A DNA stretch of 64,000 nucleotides from assembly GCA_026002855.1 (NCBI GenBank), contig BPGD01000001.1, positions 1,267,972 through 1,331,971 of the forward strand, read 5' to 3'. The translations under genes and the position numbers were made by a program. Shown here one piece after another: positions 33,545 through 41,452 of the stretch. Positions within the stretch are counted from its first letter, which is position 1. The number at the start of each line of letters is the position of its first letter. This DNA is from Bryobacteraceae bacterium. GTDB taxonomy: Bacteria > Acidobacteriota > Terriglobia > Bryobacterales > Bryobacteraceae. Under the pieces are notes generated by a model, which did not search any database, was not told where the DNA came from, and saw only the letters and a list, made by a program, of their open reading frames with translations.

Positions 33545-34531
33545 TCAGGCCACCTTGACAAGCACCTTGCCCATCGGGCCTTCAGCGAGGCGGCGGAAGG
33601 CCTCTTTCAGCTCTTCAAAGCCATACACGCGGTCGATCACCGGCCTCTGGTCGAGCTGGGCCAGCCGGCGCACGATTTCTTTCCAGGCCGCCTGCGCGCC
33701 GTCCGGCGTGTAGTCGCCCACCGATACGCCGCCAATGCGGATGCGGCGGAAGAACAGTGACGCCGTATTGAACTCCGGCACAACACCGCCGCTGCGCCCG
33801 GCCACGCTGATCCTGCCGCCATAGCCGAGGAGCTGAAGAACGGTATTGAACAGCGGCCCGGCCACCAGGTCAATGATCAGATCCACGCGTTTGCCTCCCA
33901 GCGCGCCGAGCACCTGCTGTTTGAGGTCCGGCGCCGAGGGGTCGAAGACATGATCCGCGCCGAGCTCGCGCAGCCGGCCGCCCTTCTCCGCACTGCGCGA
34001 CAGCGCCACCACCGTCATGTCCATGGAGCGGCCCAGCATCACGCTGGCGACGCCCACGCCGCCGCTGGCGCCGGTCACCAACAGCACTTGCCCCGGCGAA
34101 GGCAGCCCGCCCCATTGCACCAACGCCTGCCAGGCCGTGAGGTAGACCAGCGGCGCTGCGGCCATCTCTTCCAGAGACCAGCCCTCGGGCACTGGCGCAA
34201 CGCTCGACGCCGGCACAATGGTCTTCTCCGCAAAGGTGCCCCAGCGTTCGACGCCCGCCTCGCAGCGCAGGATGCCGACCCGGTCGCCCGGTTTCACACG
34301 TTCGACGCCCGGCCCCACGGCGATCACCTCGCCGGCGCCGTCGCGGCCCAGAATGTGGGGCAGGGGCGGCCGCGCCGGATATTGCGCCTGGGCCAGAAAC
34401 GCATCCGCCGGGTTTAGCGCGGCGTAGCGGACGCGGAGCAGCACTTCGCCTTCGCCGGGCTGCGGATCAGGCACTTCGGCCAGCCGGAGCCGCTCGATGC
34501 CCTCATAGCCGTCCATCAACCATGCGCGCAT
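33545..34531 (-). CDS. Zinc-type alcohol dehydrogenase-like / NADPH:quinone reductase (MDR family)
   Basis: Predicted 328 aa. The N-terminal GroES-like domain (MRAWLMDGYEGIERLRL ... ILGRDGAGEVIAVGPGVERVKPGDRV) and the Rossmann domain (VLLVTGASGGVGVASVMLGRSM) place it in the quinone oxidoreductase branch, which lacks structural zinc cysteines. It would reduce quinones or enones with NADPH in the cytoplasm. CACAAT ends six bases before the ATG with no ribosome-binding site, again pointing to a leaderless start. Lies 40 bases downstream of the metalloprotease gene on the same strand. Confidence 0.92.
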   Translation of the reverse strand: MRAWLMDGYEGIERLRLAEVPDPQPGEGEVLLRVRYAALNPADAFLAQAQYPARPPLPHILGRDGAGEVIAVGPGVERVKPGDRVGILRCEAGVERWGTFAEKTIVPASSVAPVPEGWSLEEMAAAPLVYLTAWQALVQWGGLPSPGQVLLVTGASGGVGVASVMLGRSMDMTVVALSRSAEKGGRLRELGADHVFDPSAPDLKQQVLGALGGKRVDLIIDLVAGPLFNTVLQLLGYGGRISVAGRSGGVVPEFNTASLFFRRIRIGGVSVGDYTPDGAQAAWKEIVRRLAQLDQRPVIDRVYGFEELKEAFRRLAEGPMGKVLVKVA

Positions 34532-34537
34532 GCTTCC

Positions 34538-34543
34538 ATTGTG
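34538..34543 (-). promoter_or_regulatory. -10 element (CACAAT) for the MDR gene, probably leaderless
   Basis: CACAAT on the minus strand ends six bases before the ATG at 34531. It is weaker than most TANNNT elements here because the first base is C. Confidence 0.3.
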
Positions 34544-34571
34544 ACGGAGTGGCGCGCCGGATTCGGCGGTC

Positions 34572-36140
34572 TCAGTAACGGGTGATGCTCAGGGTGCGGG
34601 TCGTTGCGTTGCCCGCAGCGTCCACGGCGGTGATGACTACCGGATTGACTCCCTTGACCAGCGGGATCGGGCCGCAGGTGAAACCGGAGAAGGGCCCGGA
34701 GGCCGTGCCGGCGGTCTGCCGCGTCCGCCAGGTGATCTCGCGCACGGCCACGTTGTCGGAGGCTGCGCCGCGCACGGTGATGCGGTCAGCAGATGTCGCG
34801 TAGACCGGGGAATAGGGAAAAGTGACTACAAGCTGCGGCGGCGCGGCGTCGCCGCCGGGCGGCGTTGCAGGCGGCGAAGGCGGTGGCGTGGGCGTGGAAG
34901 GCGTCGTCGGGTTTGATGGAGTCGACGGAGTCGAAGGATTCGTGGGATTGGAAGGCGACGAAGGCGTGCCCGGTGAACCGGTCGTCTCCCGGGCCGCATA
35001 CAGCCGACGGATCTCGGCGATGTCTGCCGGTGTGAGGCTGCCGTGGCGCCGGTAGTAGGGATACATCACCGACGACGGCTCATCGTTGTGACCGAGGCCG
35101 AGGGCGTGCCCCAGCTCGTGCAGCGCCACGCTGAACAGGTCGATGTCAGCGCCGATCTTCCACGGCTCGTCCAGGTCGAGGTGCAGGTCGCCGGCGATCG
35201 TCTCCGGATTCGGCGGCGGATAGAACGTGTGCGCGAGCACGCCGCCGCGGCCCTCGAAGGCGAAACCGTCGCCGTGTTCGCGCGCCGCCGCGAGGATTTC
35301 AATCTGGCGCCTCAGCCGCGGCACGCTCGAGTCACTGAAAGAAAGCTGCACGACCGAACCCCACTCGTCAAGCGCGCGCCGCAGCTCGGCCACGGCCTGG
35401 CTGCGGTCAAGCCATCCAGGCAACGACCCGAAGTAGACGGCCAGAGACGCCGGGCCCAGCCCGGGGCCATCCCAGCCTTCGCCAAACGTGGCGGCCAGAT
35501 TCGCCCCTGTGAGAGCCGCCGGCCCCATTACGCCGCCCACGCAGGCCGCAACCGGTTCTCCTTGCAGCAGGGCTTCCGCAGCCGGATAAATGTAGGCCAC
35601 GGCGTCGGCCCCGGCCAGTTTCCGCAGCGCCTCCACGGGTCCACGGACGAGCAATGCATTCGGCGCCAGATCCGGGTGCTCCCGAACTTCGAGGCTCGCC
35701 TCCCCGGCCAGCCGCGCGCCCTCGCTGCGGCCCACGTCCAGGTGCAATTCGGCCACCGCAGCCACGTTGCCTTCCTGCGGCAGCGCCGGGCTCAACTTGT
35801 CCTCCATGGCGAGCAGCGCAGCATAGGCCGCGCCCGCCGCCGTCCAGTCCGTCTCCGCCGGCGCGCTCACCAGCAACGCCTGATCCGGCACATACTGAAG
35901 CACACGCACATCGAGCCATCCCAGCCGTTCAATGAGCGCCTCGTCCGGCTCCTCCGCAAATTGCACCAGCCAGTGGAGCCTCTCGCCAGGGGCCGCGGCC
36001 CGGCTCCCGGCCAGGCTCTTCGACTCCGTCCCGCCAATGCGGTTCGGCGGCAGCCGGCCCGCCTTCAGCCGCAGCGGAGGCAGCTCCTGGGCGACGAGGA
36101 AAGTCACCAGCAGCGTGGAAAACGCAATGCGCCAGGCCAC
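34572..36140 (-). CDS. Secreted matrixin-type (M10) metalloprotease
   Basis: Predicted 522 aa with a short signal peptide (MAWRIAFSTLLVTFLVAQ). The first 220 residues look like a prodomain without a known fold. The catalytic zinc motif HELGHALGLGH has His341, Glu342, His345 and His351, followed by the Met-turn in SSVMYPYY. Next comes a linker (about residues 390-430) of PS/PT/PN repeats and then an Ig-like domain (VTFPYSPVYATSADRITVRGAASDNVAVREI ... NPVVITAVDAAGNATTRTLSI), often used for surface or carbohydrate binding. It probably acts outside the cell. It lies between the SDR and MDR genes on the same strand (40-base gaps). Confidence 0.92.
   Translation of the reverse strand: MAWRIAFSTLLVTFLVAQELPPLRLKAGRLPPNRIGGTESKSLAGSRAAAPGERLHWLVQFAEEPDEALIERLGWLDVRVLQYVPDQALLVSAPAETDWTAAGAAYAALLAMEDKLSPALPQEGNVAAVAELHLDVGRSEGARLAGEASLEVREHPDLAPNALLVRGPVEALRKLAGADAVAYIYPAAEALLQGEPVAACVGGVMGPAALTGANLAATFGEGWDGPGLGPASLAVYFGSLPGWLDRSQAVAELRRALDEWGSVVQLSFSDSSVPRLRRQIEILAAAREHGDGFAFEGRGGVLAHTFYPPPNPETIAGDLHLDLDEPWKIGADIDLFSVALHELGHALGLGHNDEPSSVMYPYYRRHGSLTPADIAEIRRLYAARETTGSPGTPSSPSNPTNPSTPSTPSNPTTPSTPTPPPSPPATPPGGDAAPPQLVVTFPYSPVYATSADRITVRGAASDNVAVREITWRTRQTAGTASGPFSGFTCGPIPLVKGVNPVVITAVDAAGNATTRTLSITRY
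34862..34975 (-). repeat. Short tandem repeats coding the Pro/Ser/Thr linker of the metalloprotease
   Basis: Imperfect 9-12 base units encode PSTPSTPSNPT-like repeats between the catalytic and Ig-like domains. The reading frame is kept throughout, so this is a flexible linker and probably variable in length between strains. Confidence 0.7.
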
Positions 36141-36180
36141 GCCTGCCTTATCGGCGCGCCCGCCGCCGTCTTTGAACGGA

Positions 36181-36945
36181 TCAGATCATGTACATCCCGC
36201 CGTTGACTTCAATCGTCTGCCCGATCACGTTCCTGGCCGCGTCGGAACACAGGAACACGATGACATCGGCGATGTCCTCGTTGGTCGACAACCTCCCCTG
36301 CGGCGTCTGCCGGATCACCGCCTCGAGCATCTCCCGTGTCGAGAATCGCGCGTGAAAATCATTGTCCACCGTGCCCGGGCTCACCGCATTGACCCGCACC
36401 CCGCAGGGCGCCAGCTCGCGCGCCATGCCTTTGGCGAACGCGGACACGGCCGCCTTGGCCGCTGCGTAGACCGTGGCCCCTAAGCCGCCGCCCGTGCGCG
36501 CGGCAATCGAGCTGACATGGACGATGACGCCCTGCCCGCGCGCCGCCATGTGCGGCGCCACCGCCTGCGTGATGAACCATGCGCTCTTCGCGTTGAGATC
36601 CATCACGCGGTTGTACAGGTCGTAAGTCATCTCGGTGAGCCGGGCACGCTGAAGGAGCGAGCCGGCGTTGTTGACAAGGATGTCCACCGCGCGCGCACGC
36701 TCCCCCAGCGCTTGCACGAACTCGCGGATACCCGCTTCCGTGGACAGGTCTCCGCAAAGCAGCTCCGCTTCCGCGCCCGCTTCGCGCACGCGCCGCGCGG
36801 TCTGCCCGGCCGCCTCCGCCGACGAGGCGTAATGCACGAGCACCCTCGCGCAACCGGCGCGCGCCAGCGCCACCGCCGTGGCCGCGCCGATGCCGCGCGA
36901 AGCGCCCGTCACCAGCGCCGTCCTGCCAGAAATCCCGGTCTGCAT
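36181..36945 (-). CDS. Short-chain dehydrogenase/reductase (FabG-like)
   Basis: Predicted 254 aa from ATG 36945 (an in-frame ATG at 36954 also exists). Classical SDR features: TGASRGIGAATAVALARAG for the cofactor, NNAGSL, catalytic serine in VHVSSIAART, and YAAAK with the active Tyr and Lys, then RVNAVSPGTVDNDF. It reduces a keto group with NAD(P)H; substrate unknown. TGC-CAGAAT ends seven bases before the 36945 ATG and overlaps the 36954 one, which favours 36945. It is first in an apparent SDR-metalloprotease-MDR run, though 40-base gaps leave room for separate promoters. Confidence 0.93.
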   Translation of the reverse strand: MQTGISGRTALVTGASRGIGAATAVALARAGCARVLVHYASSAEAAGQTARRVREAGAEAELLCGDLSTEAGIREFVQALGERARAVDILVNNAGSLLQRARLTEMTYDLYNRVMDLNAKSAWFITQAVAPHMAARGQGVIVHVSSIAARTGGGLGATVYAAAKAAVSAFAKGMARELAPCGVRVNAVSPGTVDNDFHARFSTREMLEAVIRQTPQGRLSTNEDIADVIVFLCSDAARNVIGQTIEVNGGMYMI

Positions 36946-36952
36946 GGCCACC

Positions 36953-36961
36953 ATTCTGGCA
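36953..36961 (-). promoter_or_regulatory. Extended -10 (TGC-CAGAAT) for the SDR gene, probably leaderless
   Basis: TGC then CAGAAT (36958-36953) ends seven bases before ATG 36945, with no ribosome-binding site between. Confidence 0.4.
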
Positions 36962-36979
36962 CCGCGAGACCGGGGCGCG

Positions 36980-36999
36980 GCACGCCGCTCCGGGCGTGC
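36980..36999. promoter_or_regulatory. Inverted repeat in the SDR/membrane protein spacer
   Basis: GCACGCC (36980-36986) and GGCGTGC (36993-36999) form a perfect 7-bp stem with a 6-base loop, inside the 219-base divergent spacer. Part of the loop (GCCGCTCCGGG) recurs directly about 25 bases on. Role unknown. Confidence 0.3.
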
Positions 37000-37164
37000 G
37001 CGGCGCCGCTCCGGGCCAGAAGCGAACCATCCACCGGAATCGGGCGTATGATGCCTTGGCAGGACATCCTTGCATGCCCTGGCGTTCTGCAACCGAAGAC
37101 CCGCCCCGCGGGAAGCCGGCCCGCCAGGCAGGGTCAGGATGGGCGCTGCCCCGGAGCGAAGACC

Positions 37165-38022
37165 ATGTCTGACAATTCGCACAAAATAGCCCCAGCCACG
37201 CGCGTCGTCCTCTGCGGACTCGTGTTTTCGGCGGCAGAATCGATCTCCGCCGCGCTGGTCCAGGCGCTCGGAATGCGGATGCTCACGCCACCGGCCGGAA
37301 CAAGCCCGGCGCAACTGGCCTGGACGGCGTTGCTCGCCTCCCCGCTGCTGCCGCTGGCGCTGGCGCCCCTGGCCTCACGCCTGCCGGGCGCGCTGCTGGC
37401 CAGGACTCTCCGGCTGGCGCTGTTCACTTATGTCTCCTTCGGCCTGAACACGATGATCGAGGCGCGCATTTTCACGACGCTCGTCCAGCCGGGCGCCTTC
37501 GCCGGGATGTGCGTGTTCTACGTTCTGCCCTGCGCCGCGCTTGCGCTCGCCGTTGCGGCCGCATTCCCGGCTCGCAACGTCCAGCGCGGTCCGTTGCCGG
37601 AGCGGCCTCCGGCGGCCTGGGCGGCGCGGCTTGTGCTGGCATGGCTCGCCTTCCCGGTGATCTATCTGCTATTCGGCGCGATGGTAGCGCCCATCGTCGT
37701 GCCCGCGTATGAGCAGCAGGCGGCAGGCCTGGTGCTGCCGCCGATGCAGGTGATCCTGCCCACGCAGCTTCTCCGCAGCCTGCTCTACCTCGGTTCCGCG
37801 CTTCCGATCCTGCTTGGCTGGGCCGGCGGGTGGAAACGGCTTGCGCTGCGCCTGGGCTGGGCGTTCTGGGTGCTCACCGGTCTCTACGGCATGCTGACGG
37901 GCGCATGGATGCCTGTCTCGTTGCGGTTGGCCCACTCGCTGGAAATCGGCGCGGACTCGTTTGTCTACGCGTTCGTTCTGGCATGGGCCCTGCGGGCCCC
38001 CTCGAAGCGCGCCGCGCCGTAA
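37165..38022 (+). CDS. Hypothetical multi-pass membrane protein
   Basis: Predicted 285 aa from ATG 37165. About seven hydrophobic helices can be seen, for example VVLCGLVFSAAESISAALV, LLASPLLPLALAPLASRL, FAGMCVFYVLPCAALALAVA and LVLAWLAFPVIYLLFGAMVA. I recognise no family signature. The N-terminus is short and polar. A TATGAT at 37047-37052 may be its -10, which would give a leader of about 105 bases. Convergent with the cyclase gene, eight bases apart. Function unknown. Confidence 0.75.
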   Translation: MSDNSHKIAPATRVVLCGLVFSAAESISAALVQALGMRMLTPPAGTSPAQLAWTALLASPLLPLALAPLASRLPGALLARTLRLALFTYVSFGLNTMIEARIFTTLVQPGAFAGMCVFYVLPCAALALAVAAAFPARNVQRGPLPERPPAAWAARLVLAWLAFPVIYLLFGAMVAPIVVPAYEQQAAGLVLPPMQVILPTQLLRSLLYLGSALPILLGWAGGWKRLALRLGWAFWVLTGLYGMLTGAWMPVSLRLAHSLEIGADSFVYAFVLAWALRAPSKRAAP

Positions 38023-38030
38023 GCCACCGT

Positions 38031-38777
38031 TCAGGGAATCAGCGCCAGCGGCCGCACCGGCGCGCCGGTGGCCCCCTCGATCCGCAACGGCGCCGCAATG
38101 AAGAGAAACTCGCGCACGCCAGCCTCGGCCAGCGGCTCCAGGTGGAGGCATTCGATGATGTGGACGCCTGCCTCGACCAGCAGGTGCACGTGCACGGGCA
38201 TTTCCGCCGATGGGATGCGCTCCAGCGCCACGTTGTCGGCGCCGATGGCCCGCACGCCCCGCGCGGAGAGCCACTGCGCCGCTTCCAGCGAAAGCCCCGG
38301 CTGGCGCTGCCCGTTCAGAAATCGGCGCGCGTCCCGCCAGCGGCGGCCCCAGCCAGTGCGCACAAGCACGACGTCGCCCGGGCGAGGATCCAACGACCTG
38401 TCCAACTGCGGCGGCGTGACCTCCGCCTCCTCGTCCAGCTCGCTGCCGGGCGCCGCGTCGTACAGCAGCCCCCGCGCCAGCAGGGGCGTCACCGTGTCCA
38501 CGGCCAGGCTGCGCGCGTCCAGGCCTTGATGGAGGCGGCCGCCGCACGAAAAGTGGCACAGCGCGTCGATGTGCGTGCCGACGTGTGTGCCGAGCGCGAT
38601 CAGCTCGGCTGAGCTCGATGCCCCGTTGGCCAGCACGAAGTCGCCGTGCTGTCTTGTGGCCGCCATCGCGAACGGCGGATGCGTCGGCCAGTGAGGCATT
38701 CCGGTGAAATAGGGCTGCGCGAGGTCGACGAGACGGGCAGTGCGCAGCCCATCCAGCAGCTTCTCGAGGCTCAGCAT
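38031..38777 (-). CDS. Cyclase-family (kynurenine formamidase-like) metal hydrolase
   Basis: Predicted 248 aa. The metal-binding motif HxGTHxDxxxH is seen in LGTHVGTHIDALCHF, and the C-terminal EMPVHVHLLVEAGVHIIECLHLEPL is also typical of the family. Members open formyl-kynurenine or act on isatin and polyketide rings; no tryptophan-degradation genes adjoin, so the substrate is open. Its start overlaps the upstream isomerase gene by seven bases, making it the last gene of the eight-gene minus-strand run starting at rsmB. Confidence 0.9.
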   Translation of the reverse strand: MLSLEKLLDGLRTARLVDLAQPYFTGMPHWPTHPPFAMAATRQHGDFVLANGASSSAELIALGTHVGTHIDALCHFSCGGRLHQGLDARSLAVDTVTPLLARGLLYDAAPGSELDEEAEVTPPQLDRSLDPRPGDVVLVRTGWGRRWRDARRFLNGQRQPGLSLEAAQWLSARGVRAIGADNVALERIPSAEMPVHVHLLVEAGVHIIECLHLEPLAEAGVREFLFIAAPLRIEGATGAPVRPLALIP

Positions 38778-39676
38778 GGGCCGAACGCCTCCCGCACACG
38801 CTCCAGCAGCCGCGCGATCTTCTCCCGCGGGTCGCCCGCGCCCAGCGTCTCGATGGGCAGCCAGCCGCGGTAGCCATGCTGCTCAATCAGGGAGCGGATG
38901 CGCTTCATGTCCGTGGGCTGCTCGCGGCCGGCGGGCGCGACGTTTTCCTTGAGCTGCCAGGAAACGGCATACGGAATGAGCCGCGCGGTCTCGTCGTAGG
39001 GGTCGCCCTGGCGGAGGCTGCCGACATCGAGGATCACGCCGCACCAGTCGTGATTGACGGCTTCCAGCAGCCGGATGGTCTGCGCCGCGGTCTTCAGAAA
39101 GTCGTCATGGTTCTGGATGCCGATCATCACGCCGCGGCTTGCGCCGTAGTCGGCGCACTCGCGCACGAGCGGCGCCATCCAGCCGAGAACTTCCTCGAAG
39201 CTCGCGCCTTCCGGCGTACCACGGCCGCTGAAGATGCGGAGGATGCCGGCGCCGAGCGCCGCAGCCACATCGATCCAGTCCCTGACAAGCTGCGCCTCGC
39301 GGCGCCGCGCGCCGGCATCCGGAAGCGTGAAATCGTTCCGCACGCCGGTGCCGAAGATGGCCACGCCGTGCAGGAACGCCTCGCGCTTCAGCCGCCGCAC
39401 GAACTCCTCCGGCGGCCTTGCGGGATAGCCGGGAAAGTAATAGCCGGTCGCGTCGATGCCCGCGATGCGGTGCTCGGCGCAGAAGTGCACCGCATCGAAC
39501 AGCGTCATCGCGCCTTTCCGCAGCGGTTCATTGAAAGAGTAGACGTTCAACCCGACGCGCACGCCCGAGCCGGCCAGCCGCGCCGGGCGCGGCGGCATCG
39601 GGAAAGCGGGCAGCGCTGCCGCGGCGCCGATCAGCGCCCGCCGGGACAGAAGCGCCATCCGGTCCGCATCGATCAT
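38771..39676 (-). CDS. Tat-exported sugar phosphate isomerase/epimerase-like TIM barrel
   Basis: Predicted 301 aa. A twin-arginine type signal (LSRRALIGAAAALPAFP) is followed by an AP-endonuclease-2-type TIM barrel: VGLNVYSFNEPLRKG, HRIAGIDATGYYFPGYP, VMIGIQNHDDF, CGVILDVGSL and the closing YRGWLPIETLG. Metal ligands appear as the Glu/Asp/His set of this fold. Such exported members are common next to sugar-degradation genes and may act on oxidised sugars. TGC-TAGACT ends seven bases before ATG 39676, so it may have its own leaderless promoter as well as being in the operon. Confidence 0.88.
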   Translation of the reverse strand: MIDADRMALLSRRALIGAAAALPAFPMPPRPARLAGSGVRVGLNVYSFNEPLRKGAMTLFDAVHFCAEHRIAGIDATGYYFPGYPARPPEEFVRRLKREAFLHGVAIFGTGVRNDFTLPDAGARRREAQLVRDWIDVAAALGAGILRIFSGRGTPEGASFEEVLGWMAPLVRECADYGASRGVMIGIQNHDDFLKTAAQTIRLLEAVNHDWCGVILDVGSLRQGDPYDETARLIPYAVSWQLKENVAPAGREQPTDMKRIRSLIEQHGYRGWLPIETLGAGDPREKIARLLERVREAFGPC

Positions 39677-39683
39677 GACGCCG

Positions 39684-39692
39684 AGTCTAGCA
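39684..39692 (-). promoter_or_regulatory. Extended -10 (TGC-TAGACT) for the isomerase gene
   Basis: TGC followed by TAGACT (39689-39684) ends seven bases before the ATG at 39676. It would be an internal, leaderless promoter in the larger operon. Confidence 0.4.
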
Positions 39693-39706
39693 GACGCGCG
39701 CCACGC

Positions 39707-40330
39707 TCACGCGGGCGGAGCGGCGCGGCGGACCGCCTGCTCGAACTCGTCCAACGCGCCGGCGAAGAAGTGGTCGCGCGCCTCGATCCAGTGGAGCTGC
39801 TTCGGCCCCCACAGCCGCCGGTAAAGGCGCTCGAGCTCTTCGCGCGGGCCGAATTCGTCGTGCGTCGAGTGAATGAAAATGCGCAGCAGCGGGCAGCGGT
39901 CGAGCAGCGAATGCTGGCGGTAGACCGTGGGGTATCCGGCAAGGATCACGCGGCGCGCGCCTTCCCACACCTGAAGCGCGATGCGCGAGCCGAAGCTGAA
40001 GCCGGCCACGACCAGCGGCAGGTGCGGGTATCGGCCCGCAAGGAACTCTTTTGCCGCGCGGGCGTCGTCGACTTCGCCGCGGCCGTTGTCATGAACGCCC
40101 TCGCTCAGGTGAACGCCGCGGAAATTGAATCGCAGCGTCACCGCACCTTCCGTGCGCAGGCCGCGCGCCATGCGGTAGACCACCTTGTTGTGCATGGTGC
40201 CTCCGCCAAGGGGGTGCGGATGGAGAACCAGCGCGGCAAAGCGCGGCCCGGCGCCGGCGGGCTCTTCCAGCAGCGCCTCCAGACGGCCCGCGGGCCCGGC
40301 GAGAAACAGCGTTTCGATGCGGCGCGCCAC
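39707..40330 (-). CDS. Small alpha/beta hydrolase (COG2945-like)
   Basis: Predicted 207 aa. Alpha/beta hydrolase marks: LVLHPHPLGGGTMHNKVV near the N-terminus, the nucleophile elbow GFSFGS, Asp in HSTHDEFGP and His in EARDHFF. No signal peptide, so it is cytosolic. It fits the COG2945 group of predicted esterases without a known substrate. It is five bases after yajQ and 30 bases before the isomerase gene on the same strand. Confidence 0.9.
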   Translation of the reverse strand: MARRIETLFLAGPAGRLEALLEEPAGAGPRFAALVLHPHPLGGGTMHNKVVYRMARGLRTEGAVTLRFNFRGVHLSEGVHDNGRGEVDDARAAKEFLAGRYPHLPLVVAGFSFGSRIALQVWEGARRVILAGYPTVYRQHSLLDRCPLLRIFIHSTHDEFGPREELERLYRRLWGPKQLHWIEARDHFFAGALDEFEQAVRRAAPPA

Positions 40331-40335
40331 GGCGG

Positions 40336-40836
40336 TCAGTTCGAGCGGTAGTTGGTGAACTGCATGTCAATGCCGAAGTCGCGCTGCCGGAGCATGGCAA
40401 TGATCTCCTGAAGCGTGTCCCGGTCCTTGCCCGAGACGCGGACCAGGTCGCCCTGGATGGAGGCCTGCACCTTCTTCTTCGTCTCCTTGATGGCTTTGAC
40501 GATCTCCCGCGCCTTCTCGATGGGGATCCCGTTCTGGAGCGTGATCTCCTGCCGCACCGTGCCGCCCGCGGCGGGCTGGATGCTGCCATAAGAGAGCGCC
40601 TTCAAGGGCACTCCGCGCTTGACGAGCTTCGACTGAAGAATTTCGAGCACTGCCTTCAGGTGGAATTCGTCCGAGGAAGTCAGGACGATGGTGCGCTCTT
40701 TCTCGTTCAGCTCGATGTGGCTCTTTGTGCCCTTCAGGTCATAGCGCTGGCTGATCTCTTTGGCCGCCTGCTGAATGGCGTTGACCACTTCCGGCATTTC
40801 GACTTTCGAGACGATGTCAAAGCTGTTGTCTGGCAT
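40336..40836 (-). CDS. yajQ: YajQ-family nucleotide-binding protein
   Basis: Predicted 166 aa, the normal full length. The start MPDNSFDIVSKVEMPEVVNA, the middle AKEISQRYDLKGTKSHIEL and the C-terminal VRVSGKDRDTLQEIIAMLR are characteristic. YajQ proteins bind RNA or nucleotides; the Xanthomonas and Pseudomonas members bind cyclic di-GMP and act with transcription factors. Whether that holds here is unknown. It follows a receiver-domain gene, which gives a signalling flavour to this operon. Confidence 0.95.
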   Translation of the reverse strand: MPDNSFDIVSKVEMPEVVNAIQQAAKEISQRYDLKGTKSHIELNEKERTIVLTSSDEFHLKAVLEILQSKLVKRGVPLKALSYGSIQPAAGGTVRQEITLQNGIPIEKAREIVKAIKETKKKVQASIQGDLVRVSGKDRDTLQEIIAMLRQRDFGIDMQFTNYRSN

Positions 40837-40872
40837 GAGGACTCCTGGGTGGCCGCGCGCGGGCGGCGACGT

Positions 40873-41448
40873 TCAATGCCCGAGGGCGATCAGGATCTTC
40901 TCGCTGATCTCTTCCACCAGCGTCGGCAGCGAGCGGTCCAGCGCCAGCGTCACCGCAGCGCGGACGGCTTCGGGGTCGATCTCCGGCTTCTGCGGCGCCG
41001 CAGCCCCGGGACGCGGGGGCTCGGGCGGCGGCGGCGCGGGGACGCTTTCAGCGAAGAGTCCGCGCGCGAAACGGGCCCTGTCGATCAGCGGACGGATGGT
41101 TTCCAGCACCACCGAGGCCTCGAAGGGCTTTTTCAGCACCGCGTCGCAGCCGGCCCGGCGCGCTTCCTCTTCGTCCACCGGCTCCAGCAGCCCGGCGATC
41201 AGCACCACGCCCGCATGGCGGTGGGTCTCATGGCGCTTGATGTAGCGGCACAGCTCATAGCCGTTGCGCTGCGGAAGGAACACATCGGCCAGCACCAGGT
41301 CCGGCTGTACTTCATCGAGCCGTGCCACGGCGGCCTCGCCGTCGGTGACGGTGACCACCTCGTAGCCCTCCTCGCGGAGAATGCGTTCGCCCATCCGCTG
41401 CGCGTGAGGGCTGTCGTCGGCAAGCAGGACGCGAACCGGGACCTGCAC
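40873..41448 (-). CDS. Receiver-domain protein with a proline-rich C-terminal extension
   Basis: Predicted 191 aa from a GTG at 41448, four bases after the BamD-like stop and with AAGGAG upstream. The receiver domain (residues 4-125) has Asp11/Asp12, phosphoacceptor Asp55 in VLADVFLPQRNG, and the lysine in AVLKKPFEAS. A proline-rich stretch (PAPPPPEPPRPG) then leads to a short helical tail (EAVRAAVTLALDRSLPTLVEEIS). No DNA-binding domain. The tail could dock a partner protein. A longer open frame upstream is antisense-like noise within the BamD-like gene. Confidence 0.88.
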   Translation of the reverse strand: MQVPVRVLLADDSPHAQRMGERILREEGYEVVTVTDGEAAVARLDEVQPDLVLADVFLPQRNGYELCRYIKRHETHRHAGVVLIAGLLEPVDEEEARRAGCDAVLKKPFEASVVLETIRPLIDRARFARGLFAESVPAPPPPEPPRPGAAAPQKPEIDPEAVRAAVTLALDRSLPTLVEEISEKILIALGH

Positions 41449-41452
41449 CTGG

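Noticed and set aside
34862-34975. Possible CRISPR-like or satellite array
   Set aside because: Units are short, imperfect and in frame; they code the Pro/Ser/Thr linker of the metalloprotease.
38876-40351. 491-codon plus-strand open frame
   Set aside because: Antisense to the isomerase and hydrolase genes; no recognisable domain.
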